DNA of 38,814 nt from DAIOEK01 sp036746315 (GTDB lineage: Bacteria; Chloroflexota; Anaerolineae; Anaerolineales; Anaerolineaceae), in the NCBI GenBank assembly GCA_036746315.1, contig DAIOEK010000025.1, positions 1 to 38,814 of the forward strand, written 5' to 3'. Both the position numbers and the translations under genes were made by a program. Positions 16,783 through 25,995 of the stretch are shown here, in pieces. The notes under the pieces are model-generated. The model did not search any database, was not told the DNA's origin, and was given only the letters and a program-made list of their open reading frames with translations. Position 1 is the stretch's first letter; each line of letters opens with the position of its first letter.

Positions 16783-17421
16783 TCAGACCGGACGGGCCAG
16801 GATCAACGATTGAAAATGAAAGCTCTTCCGCTCGCCAACATCCACCTGCCTGAAATACTTTAGTTCAAAGAATTTGTCCACCAGGGTTATTAATTCCTGG
16901 TCTCTGTAATAGTTGAAGAACCGCCTGGGATTATTGTGATCCTCCTCCCACACGCCTTCAAAACGTTCGCCGCCATAAGTGCCGTAATAAAACAACCCGT
17001 CCGGCTTCAGAATACGCCGGATTTGAGAGAACGCAATCGGCAATTTTTCGTCCGGCACATGCAAGAGTGCATTCATGGAAAATACGGCATCAAAGCTGGC
17101 ATCCGGGAAAGTCAGATCCAGCAGATTCATTTGAAAGGCGGTCAACCCCTTCCGCCTGCAAGCCGCCGCCATTCCGGCAGACAAATCGATGCTGGTCACC
17201 TCCAATCCCTTGCGGGCAAAAAACAGGCTGTCCCGTCCATGTCCTGCGCCCAGTTCGATCAACGATCTGCATCCCGCTGCCTGGAGTGCATCCAGAAAGC
17301 GCTTTCGTTCGACGCGCTTCCAGCCCGCCATCTTCGATCTGCTGCGTTCGCCCACGGCAGCATCGTAAGTCGATTGCAGGCTAACAACGACTTCGTCATA
17401 ATTTACCGATGAAATTGGCAT
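16783..17421 (-). CDS. Class I SAM-dependent methyltransferase
   Basis: A 212-residue Rossmann-fold methyltransferase. Motif I is LIELGAGHGRD (about 55-65), the acidic residue at the end of the second strand is in VTSIDLS, and motif IV is FDAVFSMNALLHVP. This is the Methyltransf_11/25 layout, with no domain revealing the substrate. The start ATG lies 20 nt after the stop of the AT-rich membrane gene on the same strand, so co-transcription is possible. Its base composition resembles the bulk genome rather than that neighbour. Confidence 0.88.
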   Translation of the reverse strand: MPISSVNYDEVVVSLQSTYDAAVGERSRSKMAGWKRVERKRFLDALQAAGCRSLIELGAGHGRDSLFFARKGLEVTSIDLSAGMAAACRRKGLTAFQMNLLDLTFPDASFDAVFSMNALLHVPDEKLPIAFSQIRRILKPDGLFYYGTYGGERFEGVWEEDHNNPRRFFNYYRDQELITLVDKFFELKYFRQVDVGERKSFHFQSLILARPV

Positions 17422-17440
17422 AGATTAAACAATTTCCCTC

Positions 17441-19219
17441 TCATTGGGTTATTAATACATCGGTATTGTCGATATTTTTTTCTTCCATCCAAAAGCCGCA
17501 TTGTATATCAGGTGAACTTATTAGATGTAAACGGCTGTTGGGTTGAGGAGAACAAGGTAAAGGCGTATTCCAACATTGATCTCCGGTTACCGGATAATAA
17601 ATAGCAACTCCATCTACTAAATAATCCGTATATTTAGTCGGATCTGCTTGCATTCGCTTTAGATCCGGTCCGAGTTCAATACGGAAAACAGGTGAGACAG
17701 ATTGAGTACGCAAAAAGTAAGCATTTGCCACAGCAAACGTAATAACGATCAGGAAAACACCCGATCGGTATATTTTCTGCTTGAGAACTGATAACTGGTC
17801 AGCAAGCAACATGCATCCGCCTGCCATGCACGCCGAGAACAAACCGGCCGAGAAACGAACATGTGGAGCTGTAAAAAACCAAACAATTATAGATAATATA
17901 ACTATGCCTAACCAAATCGCTAGCGAAATGTTTAGTTTTTTCTTATTAAATTTGGACAAAATAAGAGCACAACCCGAAAACCCGATGCCCAGGTAAAATG
18001 CCCATTTTATGCCTATATCGGTGCGTGCATACCACTGAGCTTGCCAGGCATTATCCAGGTCAGAACCGTCAGCGTTTGTGCCATATCGCGCCCATGACAC
18101 TATTCCACGCTGAGTACGTTCCACCTGGGAAACAGGAATCCTCCATTTCACTGGCAGACTGATTACCGGTGAAGGGTATAAAAAGTATCCAGACAGTATT
18201 AAGTTTCGAACTATCCAAAAAAATATTAATAGCACTGGCAGGATATTACATCGGAACATGTCTACTAGGGAAATTATACGTTGTCGAAAGTAAGAAACCG
18301 AAATGGCGACAATAGATAAAATCGCCAATGGCAAAAAACTAAGCTTAACAGTAATTCCGCAGACAGCTACAACAGCTATAAATAAATAGTTTCTCTTATT
18401 TTCTGTTCCGGATTTCCGCGAAAGCAATGCATTCAATAATACATTAAGTACAATGGAACTAATCACAAAAATAACTAGATCCTGATTGTAACTGGTTAAA
18501 CCATACTTAACCGGATAACCGTATGACCAGCTTATAGCAGCGCTAAGCAATAAAATATCAAAGATGATTGAAACTGGGAAAGGCTTAACAATTATTTTTT
18601 TATAAATTTGATAGAGCAATTGGAAAACCAGAACAAACATCAATAAACTGTTACTAATATGAAAAGACTTACCCTCCCAAAACCCATTGTCCAATAATGA
18701 AGCATATAGAAAATTCGAATTATTAAATGCCAATCGTGAGTGCAGGTTTCCCAACCCGGGCACAATCGCATATTCAGAATTCCATTTAATCACTTGGATA
18801 TGATATAAACCAGTATCGTATGGGACCGAAGATTCCGTTGCCAAGCTGGCTATCCAAACACCTGTGCTAATAAATATTAACAAAAAAACAATTATCTTTT
18901 GTAAAGAAACCGATTTGATATCTTCCACAATAGATTTATAAGAAATCATCCAGCCTATCAGACTAAGAGATATGAGGGGGAAAAATAAGAGTTTGGTAAT
19001 TGGCGCAAAAAAATGCCAGATTTGTAATATTAAGATCGTTGCAGACCAACCAAGCCAAAACAACGCCGAGAATCGGGGCGTAGTCATAGAACATAACTTG
19101 AATGCCCAGAGAGTAATTAGCCCAATTCCACAAAATAAGGCGATGTAACAAATATAAAAACAAAGAATATAGACCAAAATAGTTCTCCTAATATTTTTGT
19201 AAAAATGAATTCGAAACAA
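17441..19219 (-). CDS. Multi-pass membrane protein, LIC_10190/GT-C-like
   Basis: A 592-residue polytopic protein with about 12 or more hydrophobic helices and a C-terminal soluble tail. The loop SSVPYDTGLYHIQVIKW followed by PGLGNLHSRLAFNNS resembles the conserved region of LIC_10190-type membrane proteins, which look like GT-C-fold glycosyltransferases using lipid-linked sugars. The acidic PYDTGLYH loop would be the catalytic or metal site by analogy. The start is a TTG with only a distant AGGA, so the N-terminus is uncertain. The gene is visibly AT-rich and uses many AAA, AAT and ATA codons unlike its neighbours, suggesting transfer. It diverges from the sulfatase-fold gene across 37 bp. 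Confidence 0.65.
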   Translation of the reverse strand: MFRIHFYKNIRRTILVYILCFYICYIALFCGIGLITLWAFKLCSMTTPRFSALFWLGWSATILILQIWHFFAPITKLLFFPLISLSLIGWMISYKSIVEDIKSVSLQKIIVFLLIFISTGVWIASLATESSVPYDTGLYHIQVIKWNSEYAIVPGLGNLHSRLAFNNSNFLYASLLDNGFWEGKSFHISNSLLMFVLVFQLLYQIYKKIIVKPFPVSIIFDILLLSAAISWSYGYPVKYGLTSYNQDLVIFVISSIVLNVLLNALLSRKSGTENKRNYLFIAVVAVCGITVKLSFLPLAILSIVAISVSYFRQRIISLVDMFRCNILPVLLIFFWIVRNLILSGYFLYPSPVISLPVKWRIPVSQVERTQRGIVSWARYGTNADGSDLDNAWQAQWYARTDIGIKWAFYLGIGFSGCALILSKFNKKKLNISLAIWLGIVILSIIVWFFTAPHVRFSAGLFSACMAGGCMLLADQLSVLKQKIYRSGVFLIVITFAVANAYFLRTQSVSPVFRIELGPDLKRMQADPTKYTDYLVDGVAIYYPVTGDQCWNTPLPCSPQPNSRLHLISSPDIQCGFWMEEKNIDNTDVLITQ

Positions 19220-19256
19220 AGTTATAATAGCTTATCCTACAGGAAAAGCATCAAAA

Positions 19257-20810
19257 ATGAAAAACATTTCCAAATTTCCATATTACTTTCTTGTATTTTC
19301 ATTGTATCCTGCGTTGGCGTTGATGTCACATAATATATCAGAGGATCACTTGACAGTGATCATCAGGCCACTGCTTTTTTCAATTATCCTTTCGGCCATA
19401 GTGTTTCTTATGAATTGGTTGCTGTTTAGAGATAGTAATAAGGCTGGTTTATATACTCTGGTATTTACCATAGCCTTTTTTTCTTTTGGACATTTGCTTT
19501 CCATTTTATCAGGGGCCAGTTTGCTGGGAATTGAATTGGGACGCATCAGAATCCTTGGAATAATTGTGTTATTCATCCTTGTGATGGGTTTCTTCTTGAT
19601 AAGAAAATCGCACTCCCCTTCAAAAGAATTTAACCTGACGCTCATAGTAGTAAGCTTAGTGTTAGTAGTATTTCCAGTAATCAATATCCTAATTTTTAAC
19701 TTTCATCAATCTGCATTGAATACCTCACTGCCAACTAGAGAAGAAGAAGCAAAATCGGAAACAAATTTGCCAGATATTTATTTCATCATTTTGGATTCAT
19801 ACACTCGGCAAGATGCGTTACAAAATGTGTATCATTATGATAACCAATCGTTCTTAAATCAATTACACGAAATGGGCTTTTACATCGCTGAATGCAGTAT
19901 GAGCAATTATCAGTACACATTACTGTCGTTGTCATCCACGCTAAACATGGATTACTTGCCAAATATTGATAAGAGAATCGATTTCAACAATTATCAATCC
20001 GCATTGTTAACTGAGTTGATAAAGCACAATAAAGTTCGAACGATTTTAAGTGATGCTGGTTATAAATTCATCACCATTGAAAATAGCTACATAGGCACAC
20101 AAATACCTGATGCTGATTTATATATACGAGACAATAGAAAATACACAAATGCAACTGCGACAGAATATCTTACCCCTTTTGAAGAAATGTTCATAAAAAC
20201 AACAGCCGGAGTAGCTTTGTACCGATTAGAGCTTGGCCCAATAACTGATTGGGTTGAGAAGATAAGCTTTCCCTATTCTGATCGCGCAAACAACCAACTA
20301 TTTCAATTGAATTCGCTCGCCAGCCTAACCTCTCTGAATGGACCTAAGTTTGTCTATGTACACATGAACATCCCACATCGACCTTTTATTTTTCAACCAG
20401 ATGGGAAACTACAAACAGATCCTGGTTTTTATGGTAATGATGGCGGAGCTGTAAACATGGACTACGAAATCAAAGGATATGTAGACCAGATAAAGTTTTT
20501 AAATAATCGATTACCCAACATAATAAAAGAAATTGTGTCCCATTCAAAAAATCAACCCATTATTATTATTCAAGGAGACCATGGTCTGGACATGAATAAT
20601 CGGTCTTTAATACTGAACTCATATTACCCTGCTGATAGATTCAATGCCAGTTTATACCCGTCAATTTCCCCAGTAAATTCCTTCCGAGTCGTATTGAATT
20701 CAGTCCTTGGAACTTCATACAATCTGCTTCCCGATAAAAGCTATGCATCTCCTTCCCAAGAAAGATTTATATTCAGCGACGTATATGATCCAAACCCATC
20801 ATGCAAATAG
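19257..20810 (+). CDS. Membrane-anchored sulfatase/alkaline-phosphatase-fold protein
   Basis: 517 residues. Four or five N-terminal membrane helices (about 8-160) precede an extracytoplasmic domain of the alkaline phosphatase superfamily. It opens with a metal-site aspartate in DIYFIILDSYTRQD and continues with HMNIPHRPF and the metal-binding IIQGDHGLD near the end. The layout is like lipoteichoic acid synthases and phosphoethanolamine transferases. The expected nucleophile (Thr or Ser) is in the segment CSMSNYQYTLLSLSSTLNMD, where YTLLSLSS resembles the family's TxxS region. AT-rich like its divergent neighbour; together they suggest an acquired surface-polymer pair. The exact donor and acceptor are unknown. 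Confidence 0.75.
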   Translation: MKNISKFPYYFLVFSLYPALALMSHNISEDHLTVIIRPLLFSIILSAIVFLMNWLLFRDSNKAGLYTLVFTIAFFSFGHLLSILSGASLLGIELGRIRILGIIVLFILVMGFFLIRKSHSPSKEFNLTLIVVSLVLVVFPVINILIFNFHQSALNTSLPTREEEAKSETNLPDIYFIILDSYTRQDALQNVYHYDNQSFLNQLHEMGFYIAECSMSNYQYTLLSLSSTLNMDYLPNIDKRIDFNNYQSALLTELIKHNKVRTILSDAGYKFITIENSYIGTQIPDADLYIRDNRKYTNATATEYLTPFEEMFIKTTAGVALYRLELGPITDWVEKISFPYSDRANNQLFQLNSLASLTSLNGPKFVYVHMNIPHRPFIFQPDGKLQTDPGFYGNDGGAVNMDYEIKGYVDQIKFLNNRLPNIIKEIVSHSKNQPIIIIQGDHGLDMNNRSLILNSYYPADRFNASLYPSISPVNSFRVVLNSVLGTSYNLLPDKSYASPSQERFIFSDVYDPNPSCK

Positions 20811-20870
20811 GGAAAATAAAAATTAAACTTCGACGACGAAATGAACATCCTAAAACACTACTCCAATGGA

Positions 20871-20996
20871 TTAATCCTCCGGCAGGCAATAACTGTTGAC
20901 ACCGAAGCCTCGATACATTTTAAATGCATTATCGAAACCTACTAGACACCAGCCGCTGCTGGAAGCCACGTACCTGCCAAAGCTCTTCAACGTCAT
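20871..20996 (-). other. Unidentified 41-codon ORF or gene remnant
   Basis: The gap 20811-21033 holds no clear gene. On the minus strand a 41-codon frame starts at ATG 20996 (MTLKSFGRYVASS) and ends with VNSYCLPED. It lies beyond the terminator of the export operon and has no ribosome binding site. The residue mix is protein-like, so it may be the decayed end of a gene at the edge of the AT-rich island. I do not recognise it. Confidence 0.2.
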
Positions 20997-21033
20997 TCCG
21001 ATCTGCTGAGACACCTGTTTATACTCAAAAAGA

Positions 21034-21059
21034 AAACATCCGCCATTGGGCGGATGTTT
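21034..21059 (-). terminator. Terminator of the Yip1-MacB-CARDB operon
   Basis: Perfect 11-bp stem AAACATCCGCC (21034-21044) with GGCGGATGTTT (21049-21059) and a 4-nt loop. On the minus strand it is followed by a T-rich tail (TTTTCTTTTTG), just past the permease stop at 21063. A weaker T-run on the other side could also let it act on the plus strand. Confidence 0.88.
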
Positions 21060-21062
21060 GTC

Positions 21063-22394
21063 TTATTCGTACTTGAGAGCATTTACCGGCAGCAGCGTTG
21101 CTGCCCGCAGCGCGGGGTACAACCCCGAGAGCAAACCCACCAGCGTGGCAAAGATCAGCCCAAAGATGGGAAGCCAGATTGGGGTGTAAACAGCTGCAGT
21201 TGGCGGCAGGCTGCCGCTCTCAGCGGATTGGCTGCTAAGATATGCCACCAGCACGAGGTTGAGCAAATAACTGCCTCCCCAGCCGATGGCTACGCCACCC
21301 AGACCGCCGATCAATCCGATGCCTGCTGCTTCACCCAGGAAGATGCTCAACACGTCGCGGTTGGTGGCGCCCACAGCCTTCATCAGTCCGATCTCCCGTG
21401 TTCTCTCCAGGATGGCCATTGCCATGGTATTGGCAATACCGATGGCTGCCACCAGTAACGCCACCGCGCCGACGCCGCCAAAGACCAGCTGCAGGATCAC
21501 GAAAAAGCTGTTGATCCCCTGAATGAATTCCTGGGGGGTATTTGCCTGATATCCCAGCTCTTTGATTTTCTCGGTAACATCCAGCGCGACCTTCACATCC
21601 GAAACGGTTACGGTGAGCATCTGATAGCCATCTTTGGTGCGGTTCACCCGGCGGCCCAGGTTCCACTCGTTGAACTTGGTGACGTCGTCGATATTCATAT
21701 AGATGGTGTAATCTGATTCGGATCGCGATTCCGGGATGATGCCCACCACGCGCAGCGGAACGGTTTTTTTGATCTCCTGTCCATCGCTGGTCCACTTGGA
21801 AAGGATCAGCTGCATGCTTTCTTCCATCGGGTCGGGCGGTGTGGGATTTGGCTGACCGGGACGCCAGTTGGGGTCGTAGAAATTATTCACCACGGGAGCG
21901 CCCATGATGGCCGTTCCCGGTTCAAGGGTCTGTGTGCCTTCCTGTACTTTCAGTTCCAGGTCGCTGAGATCCCGTGTGCCTACGCCCACAATATTCGCCC
22001 AGGATTCCAACCTGCCGGCTTTCAGTGTGGCACCCGTTTGCAAGTAATCGCGTGGGATGACATTCACTACCCCCGAAATGGATTGAATATCTTTGATTGT
22101 CTGCGGGGTAAGCAGCTGTGTTTGCTGCGGGGAATCTGCTATGGCAACGCCGCCCCCGCCACCACCGACATAGCGCACCCCGGAATCACCATACGATGGG
22201 TACACCATGATCTGGGTTAAAGCGCCAATGCCGCCCAACTGACTGGTGAAGTTCTGTTGCAAACCCACCCCCAGAGAGACGAGGACCACCACTGCCGCCG
22301 TACCGATGGTCACACCGATGGCAGTCAGCAGAACCCGTCCCTTGCGGCGATTGATGTTTTCCAATACCAACTGAATCAAATCTAGGAAACGCAT
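21063..22394 (-). CDS. MacB/FtsX-type ABC transporter permease
   Basis: A 443-residue permease. One N-terminal membrane helix (about 20-45, after ENINRRKGRVLLTAIGV) precedes a large extracytoplasmic MacB_PCD-like domain (about 50-280). Three C-terminal helices form the FtsX domain (about 290-320, 345-370 and 405-430), which contains LERTREIGLMKAVGA, the coupling-helix motif of the family. A Gly-rich stretch (VGGGGGGVA) sits in the outer domain. It is the last gene of the operon, 18 nt after the CARDB gene, with CAGGAG as ribosome binding site. Such transporters act as mechanical exporters or transduce signals rather than import nutrients. Confidence 0.9.
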   Translation of the reverse strand: MRFLDLIQLVLENINRRKGRVLLTAIGVTIGTAAVVVLVSLGVGLQQNFTSQLGGIGALTQIMVYPSYGDSGVRYVGGGGGGVAIADSPQQTQLLTPQTIKDIQSISGVVNVIPRDYLQTGATLKAGRLESWANIVGVGTRDLSDLELKVQEGTQTLEPGTAIMGAPVVNNFYDPNWRPGQPNPTPPDPMEESMQLILSKWTSDGQEIKKTVPLRVVGIIPESRSESDYTIYMNIDDVTKFNEWNLGRRVNRTKDGYQMLTVTVSDVKVALDVTEKIKELGYQANTPQEFIQGINSFFVILQLVFGGVGAVALLVAAIGIANTMAMAILERTREIGLMKAVGATNRDVLSIFLGEAAGIGLIGGLGGVAIGWGGSYLLNLVLVAYLSSQSAESGSLPPTAAVYTPIWLPIFGLIFATLVGLLSGLYPALRAATLLPVNALKYE

Positions 22395-22412
22395 TTCGAA
22401 CTCCTGTATGGA

Positions 22413-23915
22413 TCAGGGCACTGGAACGGCTCCCCCGCCGCCTCCGCCGGACATGCCATCCATTCCTTCAAACTGGACATTTGTCTCCGGCTCTGTTTTC
22501 GCACTATCCAGACCGAACAACCCCTTGAAGAAGCGCCCCACTTTCTGCCAGAATGTCTCCGGCTGTTCCACAACGGGCATATCCATGCCGTCACTGGCGG
22601 GGAATTCTTCCATCACCTGTTCCCCGACATCGATGGTAAGTGTGTATTCGTCTTCACGAGGCTGGTTGAAATCATCCGTATACTGGATTTTGATATTAAT
22701 CTCCGCCGGTCCCGCCACGTCCGGCGTAAAGCTGACATCAATGGGATAATAACCGCCGGCATCCAGCGTTCCAATCAGCATGGTGTTGTTCATCATTTGT
22801 CCCGCCGGAGAAGTGACCGTCATGTTGCCCAGGATGATCGAAGAACGGCTGAGGTTGACCACCTGGATGGGCAGCACGCCCATCATCCCCACCGTCATGG
22901 GGTCTGCGGCACGGTAGTAGTTCACCTCGAGGAGCGGCATCCGGTACACCAGCAGGGTGATCACCTGGTCGTCCTGGTATTTGTTGCCGGCTTCATCCCG
23001 ATAGAGGTAGGAGAACTTCACCGGATAGGTACCCGGATTGGTGCTGACGTTAACGATCAGCTTCTGTGACACACTGCCTGAATCGCCGGGGGCCAGGTCG
23101 CCGATCGCCTGAATGTTGGAGGAACCAAGCGGGGCAAAATTGGTAAACTCACCACTGGCGCCAGCCACACCACCCGGCACGGGTGTGCCGCTATCGCTGC
23201 TGCTATTTGTTGCACTACCGCCGCCCATTACGCTGGTGATGTCTCTGGCGGTCGCCAGCCCTACATTTTTTACATCCAGCGCCAGATTGAAGGTGGTCCC
23301 CGGCTGCAGCGGATCCACATCCGTCTGGTAACCGGAGATGATCAGCTGCGGTCGTTTCTGCGCGGTAGGTGTGGCTGAAGGAGACCAACTTCCCGAACTC
23401 ACCTCTCCGCCCGATACTTTGAATGCAAGTGTGGCATCACCGCTGTAACTGGTACCGTTTTGGTCTGTGTAACTGATGGTGGCTGTGATATAAGCAACCG
23501 ATTTTCCTTCCACCGAATCTGCCGCAGTAAGGGTCTGCTTCTTTTTCTTGCTGTCCCCGGCGCCCATATTACCTACGAACAATACACCGCCCGACGAACG
23601 AGTGACAAAATCACCGGAAGAAAATGCAATCGTCACATTGGATGCCGCTGCAGCACCTTTGTTCTCCAATGCTACCGAGACATCAAACGTTTTTCCGGCG
23701 ATAATGGTTTTATTCCCGCCGCTGTAGCTGGTCACTACTACCAACGGTCTTGCATCAGGAGATAAGGTTGGAGTTGATGTCGGGTCTGCTTCGGGTGAAG
23801 CCTCCGGTGAGGTTTCAGGTGTTTCATCCTGCGCCAACACCGGGCTCCATTGTCCGGCGCCCAGCAACAGGGAAAGGATCAAAACAACGACGATTCCGAT
23901 GGATAGTTTTTTCAT
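22413..23915 (-). CDS. Secreted CARDB-repeat protein of the MacB-type operon
   Basis: 500 residues. A signal peptide (MKKLSIGIVVVLILSLLLGA, cleavage after VLAQ likely) and a Pro/Thr/Glu-rich spacer precede three Ig-like repeats of the CARDB/COG1361 kind (about 57-165, 190-330 and 335-435). The tail has an amphipathic segment (WQKVGRFFKGLFGLD) and a Gly-rich end (GGGGGGAVPVP). There is no C-terminal membrane anchor. It starts inside the ATPase stop (ATGA) and lies between ATPase and permease, where a MacA-like adaptor would be expected. It may be the extracytoplasmic partner of the transporter, which is inference. Low-complexity GSSATNSSSDSG stretches mark linkers. Confidence 0.8.
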   Translation of the reverse strand: MKKLSIGIVVVLILSLLLGAGQWSPVLAQDETPETSPEASPEADPTSTPTLSPDARPLVVVTSYSGGNKTIIAGKTFDVSVALENKGAAAASNVTIAFSSGDFVTRSSGGVLFVGNMGAGDSKKKKQTLTAADSVEGKSVAYITATISYTDQNGTSYSGDATLAFKVSGGEVSSGSWSPSATPTAQKRPQLIISGYQTDVDPLQPGTTFNLALDVKNVGLATARDITSVMGGGSATNSSSDSGTPVPGGVAGASGEFTNFAPLGSSNIQAIGDLAPGDSGSVSQKLIVNVSTNPGTYPVKFSYLYRDEAGNKYQDDQVITLLVYRMPLLEVNYYRAADPMTVGMMGVLPIQVVNLSRSSIILGNMTVTSPAGQMMNNTMLIGTLDAGGYYPIDVSFTPDVAGPAEINIKIQYTDDFNQPREDEYTLTIDVGEQVMEEFPASDGMDMPVVEQPETFWQKVGRFFKGLFGLDSAKTEPETNVQFEGMDGMSGGGGGGAVPVP

Positions 23916-24643
23916 GATGTCACCATATTTTGAAATGCTGATTCCGATTTTGCTTCATAGGTAGCAGCATCCACCGCAACACCATCCAATAAGTAGATGG
24001 TGTTGGTGGCAAAGTGCTGCATGCGCGGATCGTGGGTCACCACCAGCACAGTCTTACCCTGCTGGTGCAATTCCGAGAGCAATTGCATAATACCCAAGCC
24101 ACTGCTGCTGTCGAGGTTGCCGGTGGGTTCATCCGCTAAAATCAATTCAGGGTCATTCACCAGCGAGCGGGCAATCGCCACACGCTGTTGCTGACCGCCG
24201 GAAAGCTCGGTGGGTTTGTGCGCAGCGCGCTGTTCCAGCCCCACCTGCCGCAACAATATGCTGGAGATATTTTTGCGTTCCCTGCGCGGAATACCGGCAA
24301 AGCGCATGGGGAAGGCAACATTGTCAAAAGCATTCATGCTTTGCACCAGGTTGAAAGACTGGAAGACAAAGCCAACCTTTTTGCGTCTGTATACTGCCAG
24401 CGCGTTCTCATCCATTTCATCGAGAGGAGCGTTATCTACAATGATCTTGCCGGCGGTAGGGCGGTCCAAGCCGCCGATGAGATACAACAGCGTGCTCTTG
24501 CCTGAGCCGGATGGCCCCATCACCACGGTGAAACTGCCGCGAGGGATGGTCAGATCCAGACCGGCAAGCGCCTGCACGTTAAGCTTTCCCATGCGAAAAG
24601 TCTTCCGCAATTGGACAGTACGAATGAAAGGTGTCTCATCCAT
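23912..24643 (-). CDS. MacB/LolD-type ABC transporter ATPase
   Basis: A 243-residue ATPase. Walker A is GPSGSGKST (about 44-52), the Q-loop is VFQSFNLVQSMNAFDN, the ABC signature is LSGGQQQR, Walker B is LILADEPTGNLD, and the switch histidine is in VVTHDPRM. GNLDS after Walker B is typical of the MacB/LolD group. It begins in the stop of the Yip1 gene (TAATG) and ends in the start of the CARDB gene, so all are tightly coupled. It powers the permease encoded at 21063-22394. Confidence 0.95.
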   Translation of the reverse strand: MDETPFIRTVQLRKTFRMGKLNVQALAGLDLTIPRGSFTVVMGPSGSGKSTLLYLIGGLDRPTAGKIIVDNAPLDEMDENALAVYRRKKVGFVFQSFNLVQSMNAFDNVAFPMRFAGIPRRERKNISSILLRQVGLEQRAAHKPTELSGGQQQRVAIARSLVNDPELILADEPTGNLDSSSGLGIMQLLSELHQQGKTVLVVTHDPRMQHFATNTIYLLDGVAVDAATYEAKSESAFQNMVTS

Positions 24644-25449
24644 TAGAAGAAATATGGTCTTGAAAAAGACATGCCGGAAATTACTCTGCTGATCGTTCCG
24701 GGCACAGCTTGAAGTGCCAGCACAATGAACACACAGACGATCACCGTGGAGATCACCCGTCCGCGGGCAATATTACCCATCTGACGGGCGCCCAGAACCA
24801 GATACACCACCTGCCAGATCAGGTAGATATCCACCAGCCCAAGCAATACCGCCGCAAACTGAGCCAGGGTTCCATGCGGGGTAAAAAAGCCGGAAAGCCC
24901 CGGCGCTGAGATCACCTGCCTTGTGGCAAGCGTGGCTATGATCTGGATAATGAGCCGTACGGCAAACGGCAGTGATGCCCACGCGCTTACATTCAACGAG
25001 GAAACAGCGCCATTACGATTTCCCGCCAGGGTCAACCCCAGGTGCAGAATGCTCCCCAGAATGACCCAACTCAACCAAATGCCCAACACTGCCAACACCG
25101 CCGGGATCAAGATGGTAAAGATCGGTCCGCTGGTTGTGGCAGCGCCCTGCTGTATCTGGGCAACTTCCTTGTCTGTCAGGTACCCCATGTTTGTTGCAGA
25201 CAAATCGGCAGTTGCCTGCGCAGCCTGTGCCGCTGCTGTTCGGATGGGTCCTTCAACGGCATTTTTTATCACTTGAAACAGAGAAAGAGTCACCAGGGGC
25301 GCCAGCCATACGGCTTTCTCCAGCCGTGCAATTACCTCGAAAACAGCACGTGGTTGGGCCCAGATTTTGTAAAGCCATTGTAGCTGCTTTACATCTTGAA
25401 TTTCAGTAGTATGGTTTGGTTCCCCCGTGGCCTCGATATGTTCAGTCAT
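24643..25449 (-). CDS. Yip1-family integral membrane protein
   Basis: About 268 residues with five or six membrane helices, starting around WLAPLVTLSLF, then FTILIPAVLAVLGIWLSWVI and later pairs. It has the soluble N-terminus and QPRAVFEVIA motif usual for bacterial Yip1-domain proteins. ATG 25449 is chosen over the frame start at 25461, since ATGGAGGG supplies its ribosome binding site. It is the first gene of the Yip1-ATPase-CARDB-permease operon and may act as an accessory membrane subunit; its molecular role is not known. Confidence 0.82.
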   Translation of the reverse strand: MTEHIEATGEPNHTTEIQDVKQLQWLYKIWAQPRAVFEVIARLEKAVWLAPLVTLSLFQVIKNAVEGPIRTAAAQAAQATADLSATNMGYLTDKEVAQIQQGAATTSGPIFTILIPAVLAVLGIWLSWVILGSILHLGLTLAGNRNGAVSSLNVSAWASLPFAVRLIIQIIATLATRQVISAPGLSGFFTPHGTLAQFAAVLLGLVDIYLIWQVVYLVLGARQMGNIARGRVISTVIVCVFIVLALQAVPGTISRVISGMSFSRPYFF

Positions 25450-25475
25450 GATACCCTCCATTCCTGAATTGCGAA

Positions 25476-25481
25476 ATTATA
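25476..25481 (-). promoter_or_regulatory. Possible -10 box of the Yip1 operon
   Basis: TATAAT on the minus strand, 26 bp before the ATG, with no convincing -35 box. The divergent gap 25450-25623 otherwise holds only the promoter elements of the two flanking genes. Confidence 0.4.
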
Positions 25482-25597
25482 CTACACATAAAATACACAG
25501 TTTTTTGATGGCACTGATAAGATTGACGATATGAGGAAGTAAATGGTTCCCAATCTGGTCAATGCGCGATGTTCTCTTCTGCAGGTACGTTTTGGGA

Positions 25598-25603
25598 TAT
25601 AAT
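25598..25603 (+). promoter_or_regulatory. Possible -10 box of the CheY-like gene
   Basis: TATAAT on the plus strand, 20 bp before the ATG at 25624. The -35 region is weak. The ribosome binding site AGGGG lies between. Confidence 0.4.
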
Positions 25604-25623
25604 GGCATTACACAGGGGTTAGC

Positions 25624-25995
25624 ATGGCTCAGATTCTCATTGCGGAAGACGAAAAAGATATTCGCGAATTGGTTGGATTCACCCTCAAGTTAACCGGACA
25701 TACTGCAATTCTGGCAGGCAATGGTCGGGAAGCGATTGATATTTTAAAAAAAGATCCGGTTGACCTGATCCTGATGGATTTACGCATGCCGGTGATGACC
25801 GGCAGGGAAGCCGCCGAAGCAATCAAAAAAGACCCCAAGACCCGGGATATCCCCATCATCTTTATGACCGCCAAAGATCAAGACCCCGCTATTTCCGGAG
25901 AAATTGCCAACGGCGTCGAATACATTGCCAAACCTTTTTCCGTCGAGGGGCTGCAGAAAAAGGTGGATGAAGTTCTGGCTCTTAACCACAAATAA
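25624..25995 (+). CDS. Stand-alone CheY-like receiver protein
   Basis: A 123-residue single-domain response regulator. The acidic pocket is E8, D9 and E10 region (IAEDEKD), the phosphoacceptor aspartate is in LILMDLRMPVM, the conserved Thr is in FMTAKDQD, and the lysine is in YIAKPFSVEG. There is no output domain, so it works through a partner. No kinase is adjacent; the orphan GAF kinase at 9411-11471 is a conceivable but unproven source of phosphate. Its stop codon directly abuts the stop codon of the convergent flavoprotein gene with no spacer. Confidence 0.93.
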   Translation: MAQILIAEDEKDIRELVGFTLKLTGHTAILAGNGREAIDILKKDPVDLILMDLRMPVMTGREAAEAIKKDPKTRDIPIIFMTAKDQDPAISGEIANGVEYIAKPFSVEGLQKKVDEVLALNHK

